64,000 bases of DNA from an uncultured Arenicella sp. (GTDB lineage: Bacteria > Pseudomonadota > Gammaproteobacteria > Arenicellales > Arenicellaceae): contig CANMNN010000001.1 of NCBI GenBank assembly GCA_947499305.1, positions 62,001-126,000 of the forward strand. Direction: 5' to 3'. The position numbers were made by a program, and so were the translations under genes. Numbering within the stretch: the stretch's first letter is position 1; each line of letters begins with the position of its first letter. Below the pieces are notes generated by a model, which searched no databases, was not told where the DNA came from, and worked only from the letters and a program-made list of their open reading frames with translations. This document shows, in pieces, positions 28,014 through 37,138 of the stretch.

Positions 28014-29012
28014 ACTCTGCCGTCGCCCTGAGGGCCTATTCAACATTAGCTCATTAAAAACGCGCCTTGATTGCAAGGGCCTATCATACGTAATACCACA
28101 GTCATACAAGGGCAGAAAGGGTCGATAACGGTATCATTAATATCCGTATCTAATGAATGTTGCGGTACTTAAATTTAGTGTAAAACCTCAGATTGAACAA
28201 GTTTTGGCGTCTTCATTAACGCATGACATACACACGCCCTCCTAAAAACTTGCTTTTCTAATCTCTTGGAACAAACATCAGCATTAATCTGTTTGAAACT
28301 ATTGGGGCGATTCGAAGGTCGCATAGGATATATTTCTCATTTCTCATTTCTTGTTTCTGGGGCTGCCTTCAAGGCTCAATGCCGAGGCTAGATTTCATTG
28401 TCTTTGATTAAGAGATAACGACCATTGTCGCGAGTGTAGTCATCCAATTGCGGCTGAATGTATTCTGATCAGTGGCGAGATACTGCACGACCTCAAAGCT
28501 GAGTCAGCGAGAGTTCTTGATGAACCCTTTGATATCATTCGGGGGTGGCGACCAAAACTCAGCCGATGTTCTTTAAAGTGACTCGCTGCGCTTATCCTGG
28601 ACAATGGCGCGATAGCAGCGCTCGTGTGCAGCTTGCCCATCATCCCTACTTACCGTAAGCCGTTAATTTATTACATGAATACGACAGAAAATGATTTGAT
28701 CGAGGGTATTAACTTGAGAGTTTGGAGTGCTTTAGACTCATTGTTGAGCAGGTATTTGCTAAAGCGCTAGTCTTTGAGAGGGGACAGTTTCTCAATATGG
28801 AGATGCTTAGATAGGCACCTAGGTCGCCCGGAAAGGCAAAAAAATGTGCCTCGGCAATAAATGCGATAAGTAAATGTCGCAATCTGGACACAGCCCGAAC
28901 ACGCTTTCAAACACAATTAATTCAGATAGTGGTAGCCAGAGCTAAAATTTGGTTTTTTGAATCGAATTTTACGAGGGCTAAATAAAAACAAGTATTTTCC
29001 GAGAGGCTCTTA
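28014..29012 (+). other. One-kilobase region without a recognisable gene
   Basis: No protein with a start codon and coding character is visible. One stretch on the plus strand (28408-28578) is open for 57 codons without an ATG start; it reads like a protein remnant, with a cysteine-containing beginning (DHCREC) and LKAESARVLDE, and the frame stays open again for about 62 codons after a single TGA. It could be a decayed gene or chance. A CATTTCT-type repeat lies at 28337-28352. The last 100 bases must hold the promoter of the corrinoid island. No cobalamin riboswitch was recognised. Confidence 0.35.
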
Positions 29013-29708
29013 ATGAGTGATCAAGAAGACGATTTTGAATTAAGCGATTTAGACGACAAAGAGTTAGTCGAACAAATCCAAGACGATTTATACGATGGTC
29101 TAAACGATGAAGTATTTGAAGGTGTCGAAATTTTGTTAGAACGTAAGTGGGACGCTAACGACATTCTTGGCGATGCGCTGGTTGGTGGCATGAAAATCGT
29201 AGGAGAAGACTTCCGAGACGGTATTTTATTTGTGCCTGAAGTTCTCAAATGCGCCGGCGCCATGAAGCAGGGCATGGGGTTGTTGCGGCCGATTCTGGCC
29301 AACAGCGCTATTGATATCTCTTTGGGCAAGTTCGTGATCGGCACGGTTAAAGGCGATATTCACGATATCGGCAAGAATTTAGTCGGCATGATGCTCGAAG
29401 GCGCGGGCTTTGAAGTGATCGATCTCGGCATCAATAATCCGGTCGAAAATTATTTGGAAGCTATCGATGAGCACAAGCCAGTGGTAATGGGCATGTCGGC
29501 TTTGTTGACAACTACAATGCCGTATATGGGAGTTGTGATCGAAGAGTTAGATAAGCGAGGTATGCGCAATGACTTCCATGTGATGGTTGGTGGCGCTCCG
29601 TTGAATCAAGAGTTTGCCGACGCGATTGGCGCCGATGCCTATGGCCGTGATGCTGCCCGCAGCGCTGAAATGGCGTCTGAGCATGCGCGAAGCGTGCAAG
29701 CCTCCTGA
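29013..29708 (+). CDS. Corrinoid (B12-binding) protein of methyl-transfer systems
   Basis: A 231-residue protein of the MtbC/MttC/MtgC type. An acidic N-terminal leader precedes a four-helix cap domain (about 20-100), then a Rossmann-like B12-binding domain. The cobalt-ligand motif is G114-D-I-H117-D-I-G-K-N122, with H117 as the axial ligand, followed by GMMLEGAGFEVIDLG and the GGAPLNQEFA loop. It carries the methyl group between the substrate methyltransferase and the tetrahydrofolate methyltransferase encoded downstream. It is the first gene of the island, with a GAGAGG ribosome-binding site. Confidence 0.93.
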   Translation: MSDQEDDFELSDLDDKELVEQIQDDLYDGLNDEVFEGVEILLERKWDANDILGDALVGGMKIVGEDFRDGILFVPEVLKCAGAMKQGMGLLRPILANSAIDISLGKFVIGTVKGDIHDIGKNLVGMMLEGAGFEVIDLGINNPVENYLEAIDEHKPVVMGMSALLTTTMPYMGVVIEELDKRGMRNDFHVMVGGAPLNQEFADAIGADAYGRDAARSAEMASEHARSVQAS

Positions 29709-29739
29709 TCTACGTAAATACCTGACGAGCTAAATAGTC

Positions 29740-30465
29740 ATGACGATGAAAACAATGCAAACGCCTAGCTCGTTCAATTTGTTTTCAGCTAAGGACGGAT
29801 TAGTATCTGACGACACCAAGGCTAAATCTAGAAATAAACGTTTAGTGCTTGGCTGTGGTGCGCTCGTTTATGAGCTAGTCGAGTTGATTAAACATAATCC
29901 TGTTGTAGATCAAGCGGTTGATTTGCACTGTCTACCCGCGCATTTACACAACACACCACAGTTGATAGGCCCAGAAGTTGATAAATTTTTAAGCGAGCAT
30001 GCACATCGATACTCAGAAGTATTGGTAGCCTACGGCGATTGCGGCAGCGCAGGTGAGCTTGATCGGGTAATCGCAAAGTACCAAGCCAGTCGTTTACCTG
30101 GCGCGCATTGCTATGAGTTCTTTAGTGGCGCTGATGTCTTTCAGAGCATGATGAACGAAGAATTGGGTAGCTTCTTTCTGACTGATTTTTTAGTGTCGTT
30201 CTTCGATCGGCTGGTTGTTCAGGGTTTGGGTTTAGATCGTTACCCTGAACTCAAAGAAGTTTATTTTAAACACTACAAAAAATTAGTCTATCTTGCGCAA
30301 AAAGACGACCCAGAGCTCCAAACGCTAGCAAGTCAACATGCAGCCTTTTTGGGGCTTGATTATGAGTACAAATTTGTCGGTTTTGATGAACTGAAGCCGG
30401 TGACCTTTGGGCTTGATAGCGAGCATAAGTTGGGCAGTATCGAGGTGCAACATGTATCGACTTAG
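29740..30465 (+). CDS. DUF1638-domain protein of corrinoid methyltransferase clusters
   Basis: A 241-residue soluble protein. The sequence LVLGCGALVYELVELIK followed by VDLHCLPAHLHNTPQLI and VAYGDCGSAGELDRVI fits the DUF1638 family, which is often encoded near MttB-type methyltransferases. Conserved Cys and His residues in those segments may bind a metal. The biochemical role is not established; a part in corrinoid or tetrahydrofolate handling is inferred from neighbours. It lies 31 bases after the corrinoid protein gene and overlaps the next gene by 14 bases. Confidence 0.8.
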   Translation: MTMKTMQTPSSFNLFSAKDGLVSDDTKAKSRNKRLVLGCGALVYELVELIKHNPVVDQAVDLHCLPAHLHNTPQLIGPEVDKFLSEHAHRYSEVLVAYGDCGSAGELDRVIAKYQASRLPGAHCYEFFSGADVFQSMMNEELGSFFLTDFLVSFFDRLVVQGLGLDRYPELKEVYFKHYKKLVYLAQKDDPELQTLASQHAAFLGLDYEYKFVGFDELKPVTFGLDSEHKLGSIEVQHVST

Positions 30466-30937
30466 ACGATTTGCCACTCGACATGCGCGAGCCTATGAAG
30501 TCGTTTATAACGCCAGTAGTCCGCTGATTTTGCGCTTGTTGCGAGGGCTCAATAAGGTTTTTGGCACACGTCTTGACACTCCAATTACGTGGTTAGAAGC
30601 GAAAGCAAAAGGCGCTCTGTTTGACTGTCAAATGTGTGGTAATTGTGTGCTATCTAGCACGGGCATGACATGCCCAATGAATTGCCCTAAAACCATTCGT
30701 AATGGCCCGTGTGGCGGTGTGCGTGCCAATGGCAATTGCGAAGTAAAGCCCGATATGAAATGCGTGTGGGTAGAAGCGTGGAGCGGTTCACAAAGAATGA
30801 AGCACTCTCAAGAGATCGAGTTAGTGCAATTTGCTCCAAATCACCAGCATAAAGGCTCTAGCGCTTGGATTCGACTCTCTAAGGAGAACGCCCAAGCTAA
30901 ACTGAAATCCTCATCGAGTAGCGAGGCGCAGCAATGA
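30452..30937 (+). CDS. MetF C-terminal-type cysteine-rich iron-sulfur protein (MetV-like)
   Basis: A 161-residue protein corresponding to the 'methylenetetrahydrofolate reductase C-terminal' family. The middle has a dense cysteine block, FDCQMCGNCVLSSTG, then MTCPMNCPKTIRNGPCGG and later NCEVKPDMKC, likely to bind iron-sulfur clusters or zinc. In acetogens the related MetV protein forms a complex with MetF. The frame is open from 30407, but the ATG at 30452 overlaps the DUF1638 gene's end and is preceded by GAGG, so it is chosen. The next gene starts in an ATGA overlap, which supports a MetV-MetF complex. Confidence 0.85.
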   Translation: MYRLRRFATRHARAYEVVYNASSPLILRLLRGLNKVFGTRLDTPITWLEAKAKGALFDCQMCGNCVLSSTGMTCPMNCPKTIRNGPCGGVRANGNCEVKPDMKCVWVEAWSGSQRMKHSQEIELVQFAPNHQHKGSSAWIRLSKENAQAKLKSSSSSEAQQ

Positions 30938-31944
30938 ATGCCGAGCTAGATCAATATCCGCCGGTCGACAATCCAGGTAGTCCACTGCCTGAACTAGAGG
31001 TCGAAGGGCATCGTTCTGAAGGTCGATTTGAACATGTTCTGAGAGCTGGCCACTTTGCTGTTACAAGCGAAATAGCGCCGCCAGATTCGGCCGACGCGGA
31101 GCAGGTATATGAACGAGCTCGTCTATTCGATGGCGTGTGTGATGCTATCAATGCCACTGATGGCTCTGGTGCCAACTGTCATATGTCGAGCGTTGCAGTC
31201 TGCGCATTGCTGTCGCACGTTGGCTATTCCCCGATTTTGCAAATATCGTGTCGCGACAAAAACCGAATTGCAATCCAGGGAGATGTCTTAGGTGCGGCTG
31301 CCATGGGGGTGTGTAATGTATTAGCCCTCTCAGGAGACGATGTGTCAGCTGGCGATCATCCTGAAGCGAAGCCTGTGTTCGATCTAGACAGTGTCTCTCT
31401 GCTAACAACGATTAAAACTATGCGCGATGAATCGCGCTTTTTAAGTGGCCGCAAATTAGATAAAGCACCGCGTGTGTTCGCCGGTTCAACGATCAACCCG
31501 TTTGTTCCACCTGTTGAAAGCCGCGTTCGTCAGTTACACAAGAAGATAAATGCCGGAGCTGAATTCATTCAAACCCAGTACTGTTTTGATATGCCTGTAA
31601 TGCGCGAGATGATGCAACGCGCAGTCGATATGGGCTTAACTGAGAAGGCCTATATTTTGGCTGGCGTTGGCACATTGGCTTCGGCAAAGACAGCGCGTTG
31701 GTTACGTAGCAATGTACCCGGTGTGCACATCCCCGACGAGATTATTGCTCGCTTAGAAGGAGCGAAAAATCAAAAAGCGGAGGGACAAAAAATTTGTGTA
31801 GAGCTGATGCAGCAGTGCAAAGAAATCGAAGGCATCAGCGGCGTCCATGTGATGGCATATCGTCAAGAGCAATTTGTTGCTCAAATGGTAGAGGAGTCGG
31901 GAGTGCTAGACGGTCGCCGAGCTTGGGCACCAAGCGATTTGTGA
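30934..31944 (+). CDS. metF: Methylenetetrahydrofolate reductase family protein (MetF-like)
   Basis: A 336-residue TIM-barrel flavoprotein of the MetF family. It has the VTSEIAPPDSAD N-terminal block, ATDGSGANCHMSS, LALSGDD and the AGAEFIQTQYCFDMPVM block. In this setting it should work in the oxidative direction, turning methyl-tetrahydrofolate from the corrinoid system into methylene-tetrahydrofolate. It is translationally coupled to the preceding cysteine-rich protein. It is probably not the biosynthetic MetF for methionine; that is inference from context. Confidence 0.9.
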   Translation: MNAELDQYPPVDNPGSPLPELEVEGHRSEGRFEHVLRAGHFAVTSEIAPPDSADAEQVYERARLFDGVCDAINATDGSGANCHMSSVAVCALLSHVGYSPILQISCRDKNRIAIQGDVLGAAAMGVCNVLALSGDDVSAGDHPEAKPVFDLDSVSLLTTIKTMRDESRFLSGRKLDKAPRVFAGSTINPFVPPVESRVRQLHKKINAGAEFIQTQYCFDMPVMREMMQRAVDMGLTEKAYILAGVGTLASAKTARWLRSNVPGVHIPDEIIARLEGAKNQKAEGQKICVELMQQCKEIEGISGVHVMAYRQEQFVAQMVEESGVLDGRRAWAPSDL

Positions 31945-32037
31945 GGTTTTAAACCACTGTGCCCGAATAAACAAATAACAAATCATTAGTATTCATCGAG
32001 AGCGCTGGGCTAATGGTTCCAACAGAGAGAAGCCGAA

Positions 32038-32937
32038 ATGACTAAAACCGTTTTATCATCGCCTAATAAAGAAGTCGTGATTGGCTTTGGCAGCCCGTTC
32101 ACCATGATCGGTGAACGTATCAACCCTACTGGCCGAAAGATTCTCGCCGCGGAAATGAAAGAGGGTGACTACAGCCGGGTAGAAGCTGACGCGATTGCCC
32201 AAGTGGCTGCAGGTGCGCAAATGCTCGACGTGAACGCTGGCATACCATTGGCAGATGAGCCTGCTATTTTGGCTGAGGCAATTCGCCGAGTGCAAGCGGT
32301 TGTTGATGTGCCATTGTGTATCGATTCGTCGATCATCGAAGCGCTTGAAGCTGGCTTAGAGGCCTATCAAGGCCGCGCGCTGGTAAATTCCACCACAGCT
32401 GAAGAGGAAGTACTTGAGCGGGTGCTGCCACTGGTTAAAAAGTACGATGCGGCGGTTGTTGGAATCTCTAACGACGAAACCGGTATTTCTGAAGACCCCG
32501 ATGTTCGCTTTGAGATCGCTAAACGCATTGTTGAGCGCGCAGCCGACTATGGTATCAAAGCAGAAGACGTGATTATTGATCCTTTAGTGATGCCAATTGG
32601 CGCTATTGGAGGCGCAGGCCAACAGGTGTTCGCATTGTGCAAACGCTTGCGAGAAGAGCTCAAGGTGAACACCACTTGTGGTGCATCTAACATCAGTTTT
32701 GGTTTACCTAATCGGCACGGTATTAACAACGCGTTTTTACCCATGGCAATCGGTGCTGGTATGACCTCAGCTATCGTAAACCCGCTGCACGAAGGCCTCG
32801 TACAATCGGTTCGCGCGGCTGATGTTTTGGCTTTCAATGACCCTAATTGCGAGCAGTGGATTGTTAACTATAGAGAGCCTCCGAAAGAAGGTGCTCCTGA
32901 AGGCCGTCGTCGCGGTGGTCGCCGCCGTCGTGCGTAA
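32038..32937 (+). CDS. Pterin-binding tetrahydrofolate:corrinoid methyltransferase
   Basis: A 299-residue TIM-barrel of the dihydropteroate-synthase/MtrH/AcsE superfamily. Pterin-binding features are IGERINPTGRK near 22-32, AQMLDVNAGIPLADE, PLCIDSSIIEALEAGL, the late VNTTCGASNISFGLPNR and a NAFLPMAIGAGM block. It should move the methyl group from the corrinoid protein to tetrahydrofolate. The C-terminal end is a very basic tail (GRRRGGRRRRA), as also seen at the ends of other proteins in this island. It starts 93 bases after metF. Confidence 0.9.
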   Translation: MTKTVLSSPNKEVVIGFGSPFTMIGERINPTGRKILAAEMKEGDYSRVEADAIAQVAAGAQMLDVNAGIPLADEPAILAEAIRRVQAVVDVPLCIDSSIIEALEAGLEAYQGRALVNSTTAEEEVLERVLPLVKKYDAAVVGISNDETGISEDPDVRFEIAKRIVERAADYGIKAEDVIIDPLVMPIGAIGGAGQQVFALCKRLREELKVNTTCGASNISFGLPNRHGINNAFLPMAIGAGMTSAIVNPLHEGLVQSVRAADVLAFNDPNCEQWIVNYREPPKEGAPEGRRRGGRRRRA

Positions 32938-32956
32938 GTTTAGGTAGAGTTTGATT

Positions 32957-33361
32957 ATGGCAATAAATCTTAAAGGTTCATGTTGTTGTGGCAAAATTGA
33001 GTATCAGGCTTCTCAAAGTAGGCCTTTGTGGTATTGCCACTGCCAACAATGTCGAAAAATGACAGGTCATTATATGGCGGCGTCTCAGGTTAGTTTGGGC
33101 GATATTGAGATACATGGTGAGCCAAAATGGCACTACGTTTCTGAATCTTCTCGCCATGGTTTTTGCCCAGACTGCGGTTCACAGTTATTTTGGCGTAATG
33201 ACAATAATGAATTCTTGAGTATCACTGCTGGTAGCGTTGATGAAAGCTCGGGGCTTGATGTAGCGGGCCATGTGTTTACCGGTGAAAAGGGCGACTACTA
33301 TGACATCGATGAACGCGAAAAACGCTATATATGCTGGGCTGACTCAATTGAGCGCTCCTGA
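32957..33361 (+). CDS. GFA/CENP-V family zinc protein
   Basis: A 134-residue protein of the family named for glutathione-dependent formaldehyde-activating enzyme. Zinc-ligand cysteines lie in GSCCCGKIEY near 6-15 and in YCHCQQCRKMTG near 26-37, and later in FCPDCGSQLFW. Many members have unknown activity, so a role in formaldehyde handling is only suggested by the family name and by its position in a one-carbon island. The ATG at 32957 is preferred over the TTG six bases before it. Confidence 0.85.
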   Translation: MAINLKGSCCCGKIEYQASQSRPLWYCHCQQCRKMTGHYMAASQVSLGDIEIHGEPKWHYVSESSRHGFCPDCGSQLFWRNDNNEFLSITAGSVDESSGLDVAGHVFTGEKGDYYDIDEREKRYICWADSIERS

Positions 33362-33396
33362 CCTATGTACTAAGAGAATTGGCCATAGGAAACATT

Positions 33397-35433
33397 ATGA
33401 CTCGAACAACCAATACTACGGCGATGTCTGACTCAGTAAGCAACGATAGTTCAAGAGAAAGTGAGGTTGGCGATTTAACACAGCGAGTTGTGTTTACGCC
33501 CTCAGGCTTAAGTATTAATGCCAAACGTGGCGCCAGCTTACTCGAAACCGCACAACAAGCGGGCGTGGCTATACGCTCCTTGTGTGGAGGGAACGGCAAT
33601 TGTCGACAGTGTTGGATCGATGTGTCGGAAGGTTCTCACCCAAAACATGGCGTTGAGTGTTCCGAGGAAAATTTATCACCGATTACTGAACTAGAGCAAC
33701 GAATGCACGCAAGGCACGAGCGCTTTCAAGGTCTACGTATGGCGTGCCGAAGTCGTATCCTTGGTGATCTGGTTATAGATGTGCCTGAGCGAAGCCAAGA
33801 AAATTTAGCGTATATCAGTAAGAAAAATGCCGAGCGCAACTTTGATGTGAATGCGGTTGTTAAGGTGTTTGAGATTGAGCTGGCAGAAGCCACTATGGAT
33901 ACCAATCCATCGGTCAGTGAAAATTTGATAGAACGCCTAGCCGAACTTGGTGTCAGAGCCAAAATCCACCCTAAATTACTCAGTGACTTACAGCCCTTGG
34001 TTCATCAGACCAAGGGTGAGTTAAGTGTTGTGGTCAGAGATCAATCAAGCGCACAATGCGAAGTTGTTGCGGTCTACCCGAAGGGAGAGACGCGCTTGAT
34101 TGGAGCGGCGGTAGACATAGGTTCTACGACTTTGGCACTGTATGTTTATGATTTAGAGCAGGGCGAACTGTTGTATGAGACCTCAGCGATGAACCCGCAA
34201 ATCAAATTCGGCGAAGACTTAATGAGTCGGGTGTCGTATGTAATGATGAATAAAGGCGGCGATCAAAATTTAACCGCCGCGGTACGAGACAAGCTCACTG
34301 AAATGCTGCACGAGGCGTGCAAGCAACTCGAGCTTGAGCACGACAAATTGCTAGAGATTGTATTGGTTGGCAACCCGATTATGCACCATCTTTTCTTTGG
34401 CATTTCACCCGTGGAATTAGGCCAAGCGCCATTTACTTTGGCTATTCGAGAGTGGTTAGAAATGACCGCATCAGAGTTGGCTTTAGACATGTTTCCCACC
34501 ACTCGAGTGGCATTTTTGCCGTTGATTGCCGGTCATGTTGGTGCGGATACGGCCGCGGCTTATTTGAGTGAAATCGATAGTATGCAGAGCCAAGTTTCAT
34601 TGCTTGTGGATATTGGTACTAATGCTGAGATCATGCTCGCCAAAGGCGGTGTTGTGTATGCTACTTCATCGCCGACTGGACCAGCTTTTGAAGGTGCCGA
34701 AATTAGCTCAGGCGTGAGAGCGTCACACGGTGCAATTGAGCGTATACGCATCGACCCAGAAACCTACGACGTGCGTTTCAAAGTGATTGGCGTAGACGCG
34801 TGGTCTGATGAGCCGGAGTTTCTTGCTGCGCAACCGCGAGTTATTGGTATTTGTGGTTCGGGTATTATCGAAGTAATGGTTGAGTTGGCCAGAGCTGGTT
34901 TACTCGATAAAACCGGTTTGTTTGTACAAGACCGCGCGCCTGAAAAGTTCGATGCACGGCCCAGCGAAGATGGCACAACGGTTCGGTTCCTTTTGCTCGA
35001 TCAGGGTGAAAACTCGATCTATGTAGAGCAAACAGATGTTCGCTCTATTCAGCTTGCCAAAGCCGCACTATCAGCAGGTGTACAGCTATTGATGGATTAT
35101 CAGTCTTGCCGAGGGTTCGACCAAGTGTTACTCGCCGGGGCATTTGGTTCGCACTTGGATCCTGAATATGTCGCTGACTTGGATATTATTCCTAGCGCCA
35201 AGAAAGATGATATTCGGTCGGTCGGTAACGCGGCTGGCGTTGGTGCCGCTAAGGCGCTATTAAGTTTGGACGAGCGCAAGCGCATCATTGATGCGGTTAA
35301 GCATGTTAAGAAAATTGAGAGTGCCAATGAAGAAAATTTTCAACAATATTTCGTTGACGGCATGGGCTTTTCAGTGTCGCCAGTGAACGCCCAAAAAGCG
35401 CAACGAAATCGAAGACGGAGGCGTGAGCGCTAG
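33397..35433 (+). CDS. Reductive activator of corrinoid proteins (RACo-like, DUF4445)
   Basis: A 678-residue protein. The N-terminal 2Fe-2S ferredoxin domain has C63, C69 and C72 (SLCGGNGNCRQC) with a fourth cysteine in RMACRSR near 118. The C-terminal part is an ASKHA ATPase-like domain (GAAVDIGSTTLALYVYD; LLVDIGTNAEIML; VLLAGAFGSHLDP). RACo and RamA proteins use ATP and an electron to return accidentally oxidised Co(II) cobalamin to the active Co(I) form. It is 18 bases longer if a TTG at 33379 is used; the ATG at 33397 follows AGGAAA. The last residues, RNRRRRRER, are strongly basic. Confidence 0.93.
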   Translation: MTRTTNTTAMSDSVSNDSSRESEVGDLTQRVVFTPSGLSINAKRGASLLETAQQAGVAIRSLCGGNGNCRQCWIDVSEGSHPKHGVECSEENLSPITELEQRMHARHERFQGLRMACRSRILGDLVIDVPERSQENLAYISKKNAERNFDVNAVVKVFEIELAEATMDTNPSVSENLIERLAELGVRAKIHPKLLSDLQPLVHQTKGELSVVVRDQSSAQCEVVAVYPKGETRLIGAAVDIGSTTLALYVYDLEQGELLYETSAMNPQIKFGEDLMSRVSYVMMNKGGDQNLTAAVRDKLTEMLHEACKQLELEHDKLLEIVLVGNPIMHHLFFGISPVELGQAPFTLAIREWLEMTASELALDMFPTTRVAFLPLIAGHVGADTAAAYLSEIDSMQSQVSLLVDIGTNAEIMLAKGGVVYATSSPTGPAFEGAEISSGVRASHGAIERIRIDPETYDVRFKVIGVDAWSDEPEFLAAQPRVIGICGSGIIEVMVELARAGLLDKTGLFVQDRAPEKFDARPSEDGTTVRFLLLDQGENSIYVEQTDVRSIQLAKAALSAGVQLLMDYQSCRGFDQVLLAGAFGSHLDPEYVADLDIIPSAKKDDIRSVGNAAGVGAAKALLSLDERKRIIDAVKHVKKIESANEENFQQYFVDGMGFSVSPVNAQKAQRNRRRRRER

Positions 35434-35520
35434 ATCGCTTGACGACCGATAGAAAAGAAAAATTGAGCCTTAAATTAACGAATAGAAAAACCGTAAACAG
35501 AAACAACACAGGAGCCAATC

Positions 35521-37053
35521 ATGGCCAGAGAACGTAGAGGCGGAGGCCGCAGCCGACGCGCAGCCCAAGCGACAAACGCTGTGTCAACCGCGCCAGCATA
35601 TATTAAACGCAAGATTCCATATTATGAAATACTAGATGACGCCTCTTTGAGCATCATTGAAGAAAATGCTGAAATCATTCTAGAAGAAATCGGAATAAAT
35701 TTTACTGACGACGAGGAGACCTTAGATATTTTTCGCGATGCAGGCGCATCGATCGACGGCGACCGTGTTCGCTTCCCTAGAGGTATGTGTCGAGGGATCA
35801 TTCAAGCCACTGCTCAAAAGGAGTTTACTCAGCACGCGCGAAACCCAAAACGCAATGTGCAAATCGGTGGCGATAACATGGTGTTGGTTCCAGCCTATGG
35901 TCCACCGTTTGTCTACGATATGGACGGTGGCAGGCGCTACGCAACGATCGAAGATTTTAACAACTTCGTAAAATTGGCCTACATGTCAGATAATCTGCAT
36001 CATTCAGGCGGCACTATTTGCGAGCCAGTTGATTTACCTGTGAATAAGCGTCATTTTGATATGGTGTACGCGCATCTTAAATACTCAGATAAACCTTTCA
36101 TGGGCTCGGTAACTGCTCCTGAACGCGCTGAAGACTCAGTAGCCATGGCGAAAATCGTATTTGGCGATGAGTTTGTTGACCAGAATTGCGTGATGATCAA
36201 TTTGATCAACGCCAACTCACCAATGGCCTTTGATGGCACCATGGTTGGTTCGTTGAAAGTATATGCGCGTAATAATCAGGCATGTATCGTTACGCCGTTT
36301 ATTGTTGCCGGCGCGATGTCACCTGTTTCAGCTGCTGGGGTTGCTGCGCAAAGCTTGGCCGAAGGCTTAGCTGGAATGTCTCTCATTCAATTGGTTCGTC
36401 CTGGTGCGCCGATGATTTACGGTAATTTCGTGAGCTCTATGTCGATGCAATCGGGTGCGCCAACCTTTGGCACACCAGAGGCAGGTCAGGTTATGAATAT
36501 AGGCGGGGCATTAGCGCGTCGTCTAGGCGTGCCTTTTAGAAGTGGAGGCGGCTTCACTTCATCAAAAGTGCCAGACGCGCAAGCAGGATATGAAGCTGCA
36601 AATACCCTAAACGCCACGCTAAATGCAGGTGTGAATTTTGCCTTGCATACTGCGGGCTGGTTGGAAGGTGGTTTATCAATGGGGTATGAAAAGTTCGTAA
36701 TGGATGCTGACCAAGCTGGCATGCTGCGAGTGCAGGCTGAAGGCGTTGACATGAGCGAAAACGGTCAAGCAATGGACGCTCTTAGAGAAGTCGGCCCTGG
36801 CCAACATTTCTTGGGATGCGAACACACTCAGCGAAACTTCAAGAGTGCATTCTACCCTTCTTATATGTCGGATAATAATAGCTATGAAGCGTGGGTAGAA
36901 TCGGGCAGTGAAGACACTCAAAAACGTGCTAACACCAAGTACAAAGAGATGCTCGCCAGTTACACGGCGCCTGAGTTAGACCCTGAGATTGATGCAAAGC
37001 TAGTGGCGTTCATGGAAGAGCGAAAGTCCAGCTTTCCGGATTCAAACATCTAG
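35521..37053 (+). CDS. MttB-family methyltransferase without pyrrolysine
   Basis: A 510-residue TIM-barrel protein of the trimethylamine methyltransferase superfamily. Family marks include the long EENAEIILEEIGINF start, LVPAYGPPFVYD, and GGGFTSSKVPDAQAGYE. The frame is continuous with no internal TAG, so it lacks pyrrolysine. Such homologues demethylate quaternary amines such as glycine betaine, proline betaine or carnitine. Which substrate is used here cannot be read. It begins with a basic leader (ERRGGGRSRR) and closes the island, with a terminator after it. Confidence 0.92.
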   Translation: MARERRGGGRSRRAAQATNAVSTAPAYIKRKIPYYEILDDASLSIIEENAEIILEEIGINFTDDEETLDIFRDAGASIDGDRVRFPRGMCRGIIQATAQKEFTQHARNPKRNVQIGGDNMVLVPAYGPPFVYDMDGGRRYATIEDFNNFVKLAYMSDNLHHSGGTICEPVDLPVNKRHFDMVYAHLKYSDKPFMGSVTAPERAEDSVAMAKIVFGDEFVDQNCVMINLINANSPMAFDGTMVGSLKVYARNNQACIVTPFIVAGAMSPVSAAGVAAQSLAEGLAGMSLIQLVRPGAPMIYGNFVSSMSMQSGAPTFGTPEAGQVMNIGGALARRLGVPFRSGGGFTSSKVPDAQAGYEAANTLNATLNAGVNFALHTAGWLEGGLSMGYEKFVMDADQAGMLRVQAEGVDMSENGQAMDALREVGPGQHFLGCEHTQRNFKSAFYPSYMSDNNSYEAWVESGSEDTQKRANTKYKEMLASYTAPELDPEIDAKLVAFMEERKSSFPDSNI

Positions 37054-37099
37054 CAAAGGTAGTTCGATATTAGGGCAAACTAATTGATCGCTTATCGAG

Positions 37100-37138
37100 A
37101 ACGCGCGACCTTGATTTAATTGAGGCGCGCGTTTTTTT
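37100..37138 (+). terminator. Rho-independent terminator of the corrinoid island
   Basis: AACGCGCGACC pairs with GGCGCGCGTT, loop of about 13 bases, followed by seven T residues. Confidence 0.88.

Noticed and set aside
28708-29012. Cobalamin riboswitch upstream of the corrinoid island
   Set aside because: I looked for the B12-box and the conserved core but saw no matching segment. A covariance-model search would be needed to be sure.
35521-37053. Pyrrolysine-dependent MttB
   Set aside because: The frame is continuous to its TAG stop at the normal C-terminus with no internal amber codon, and no pyl genes are in the window.
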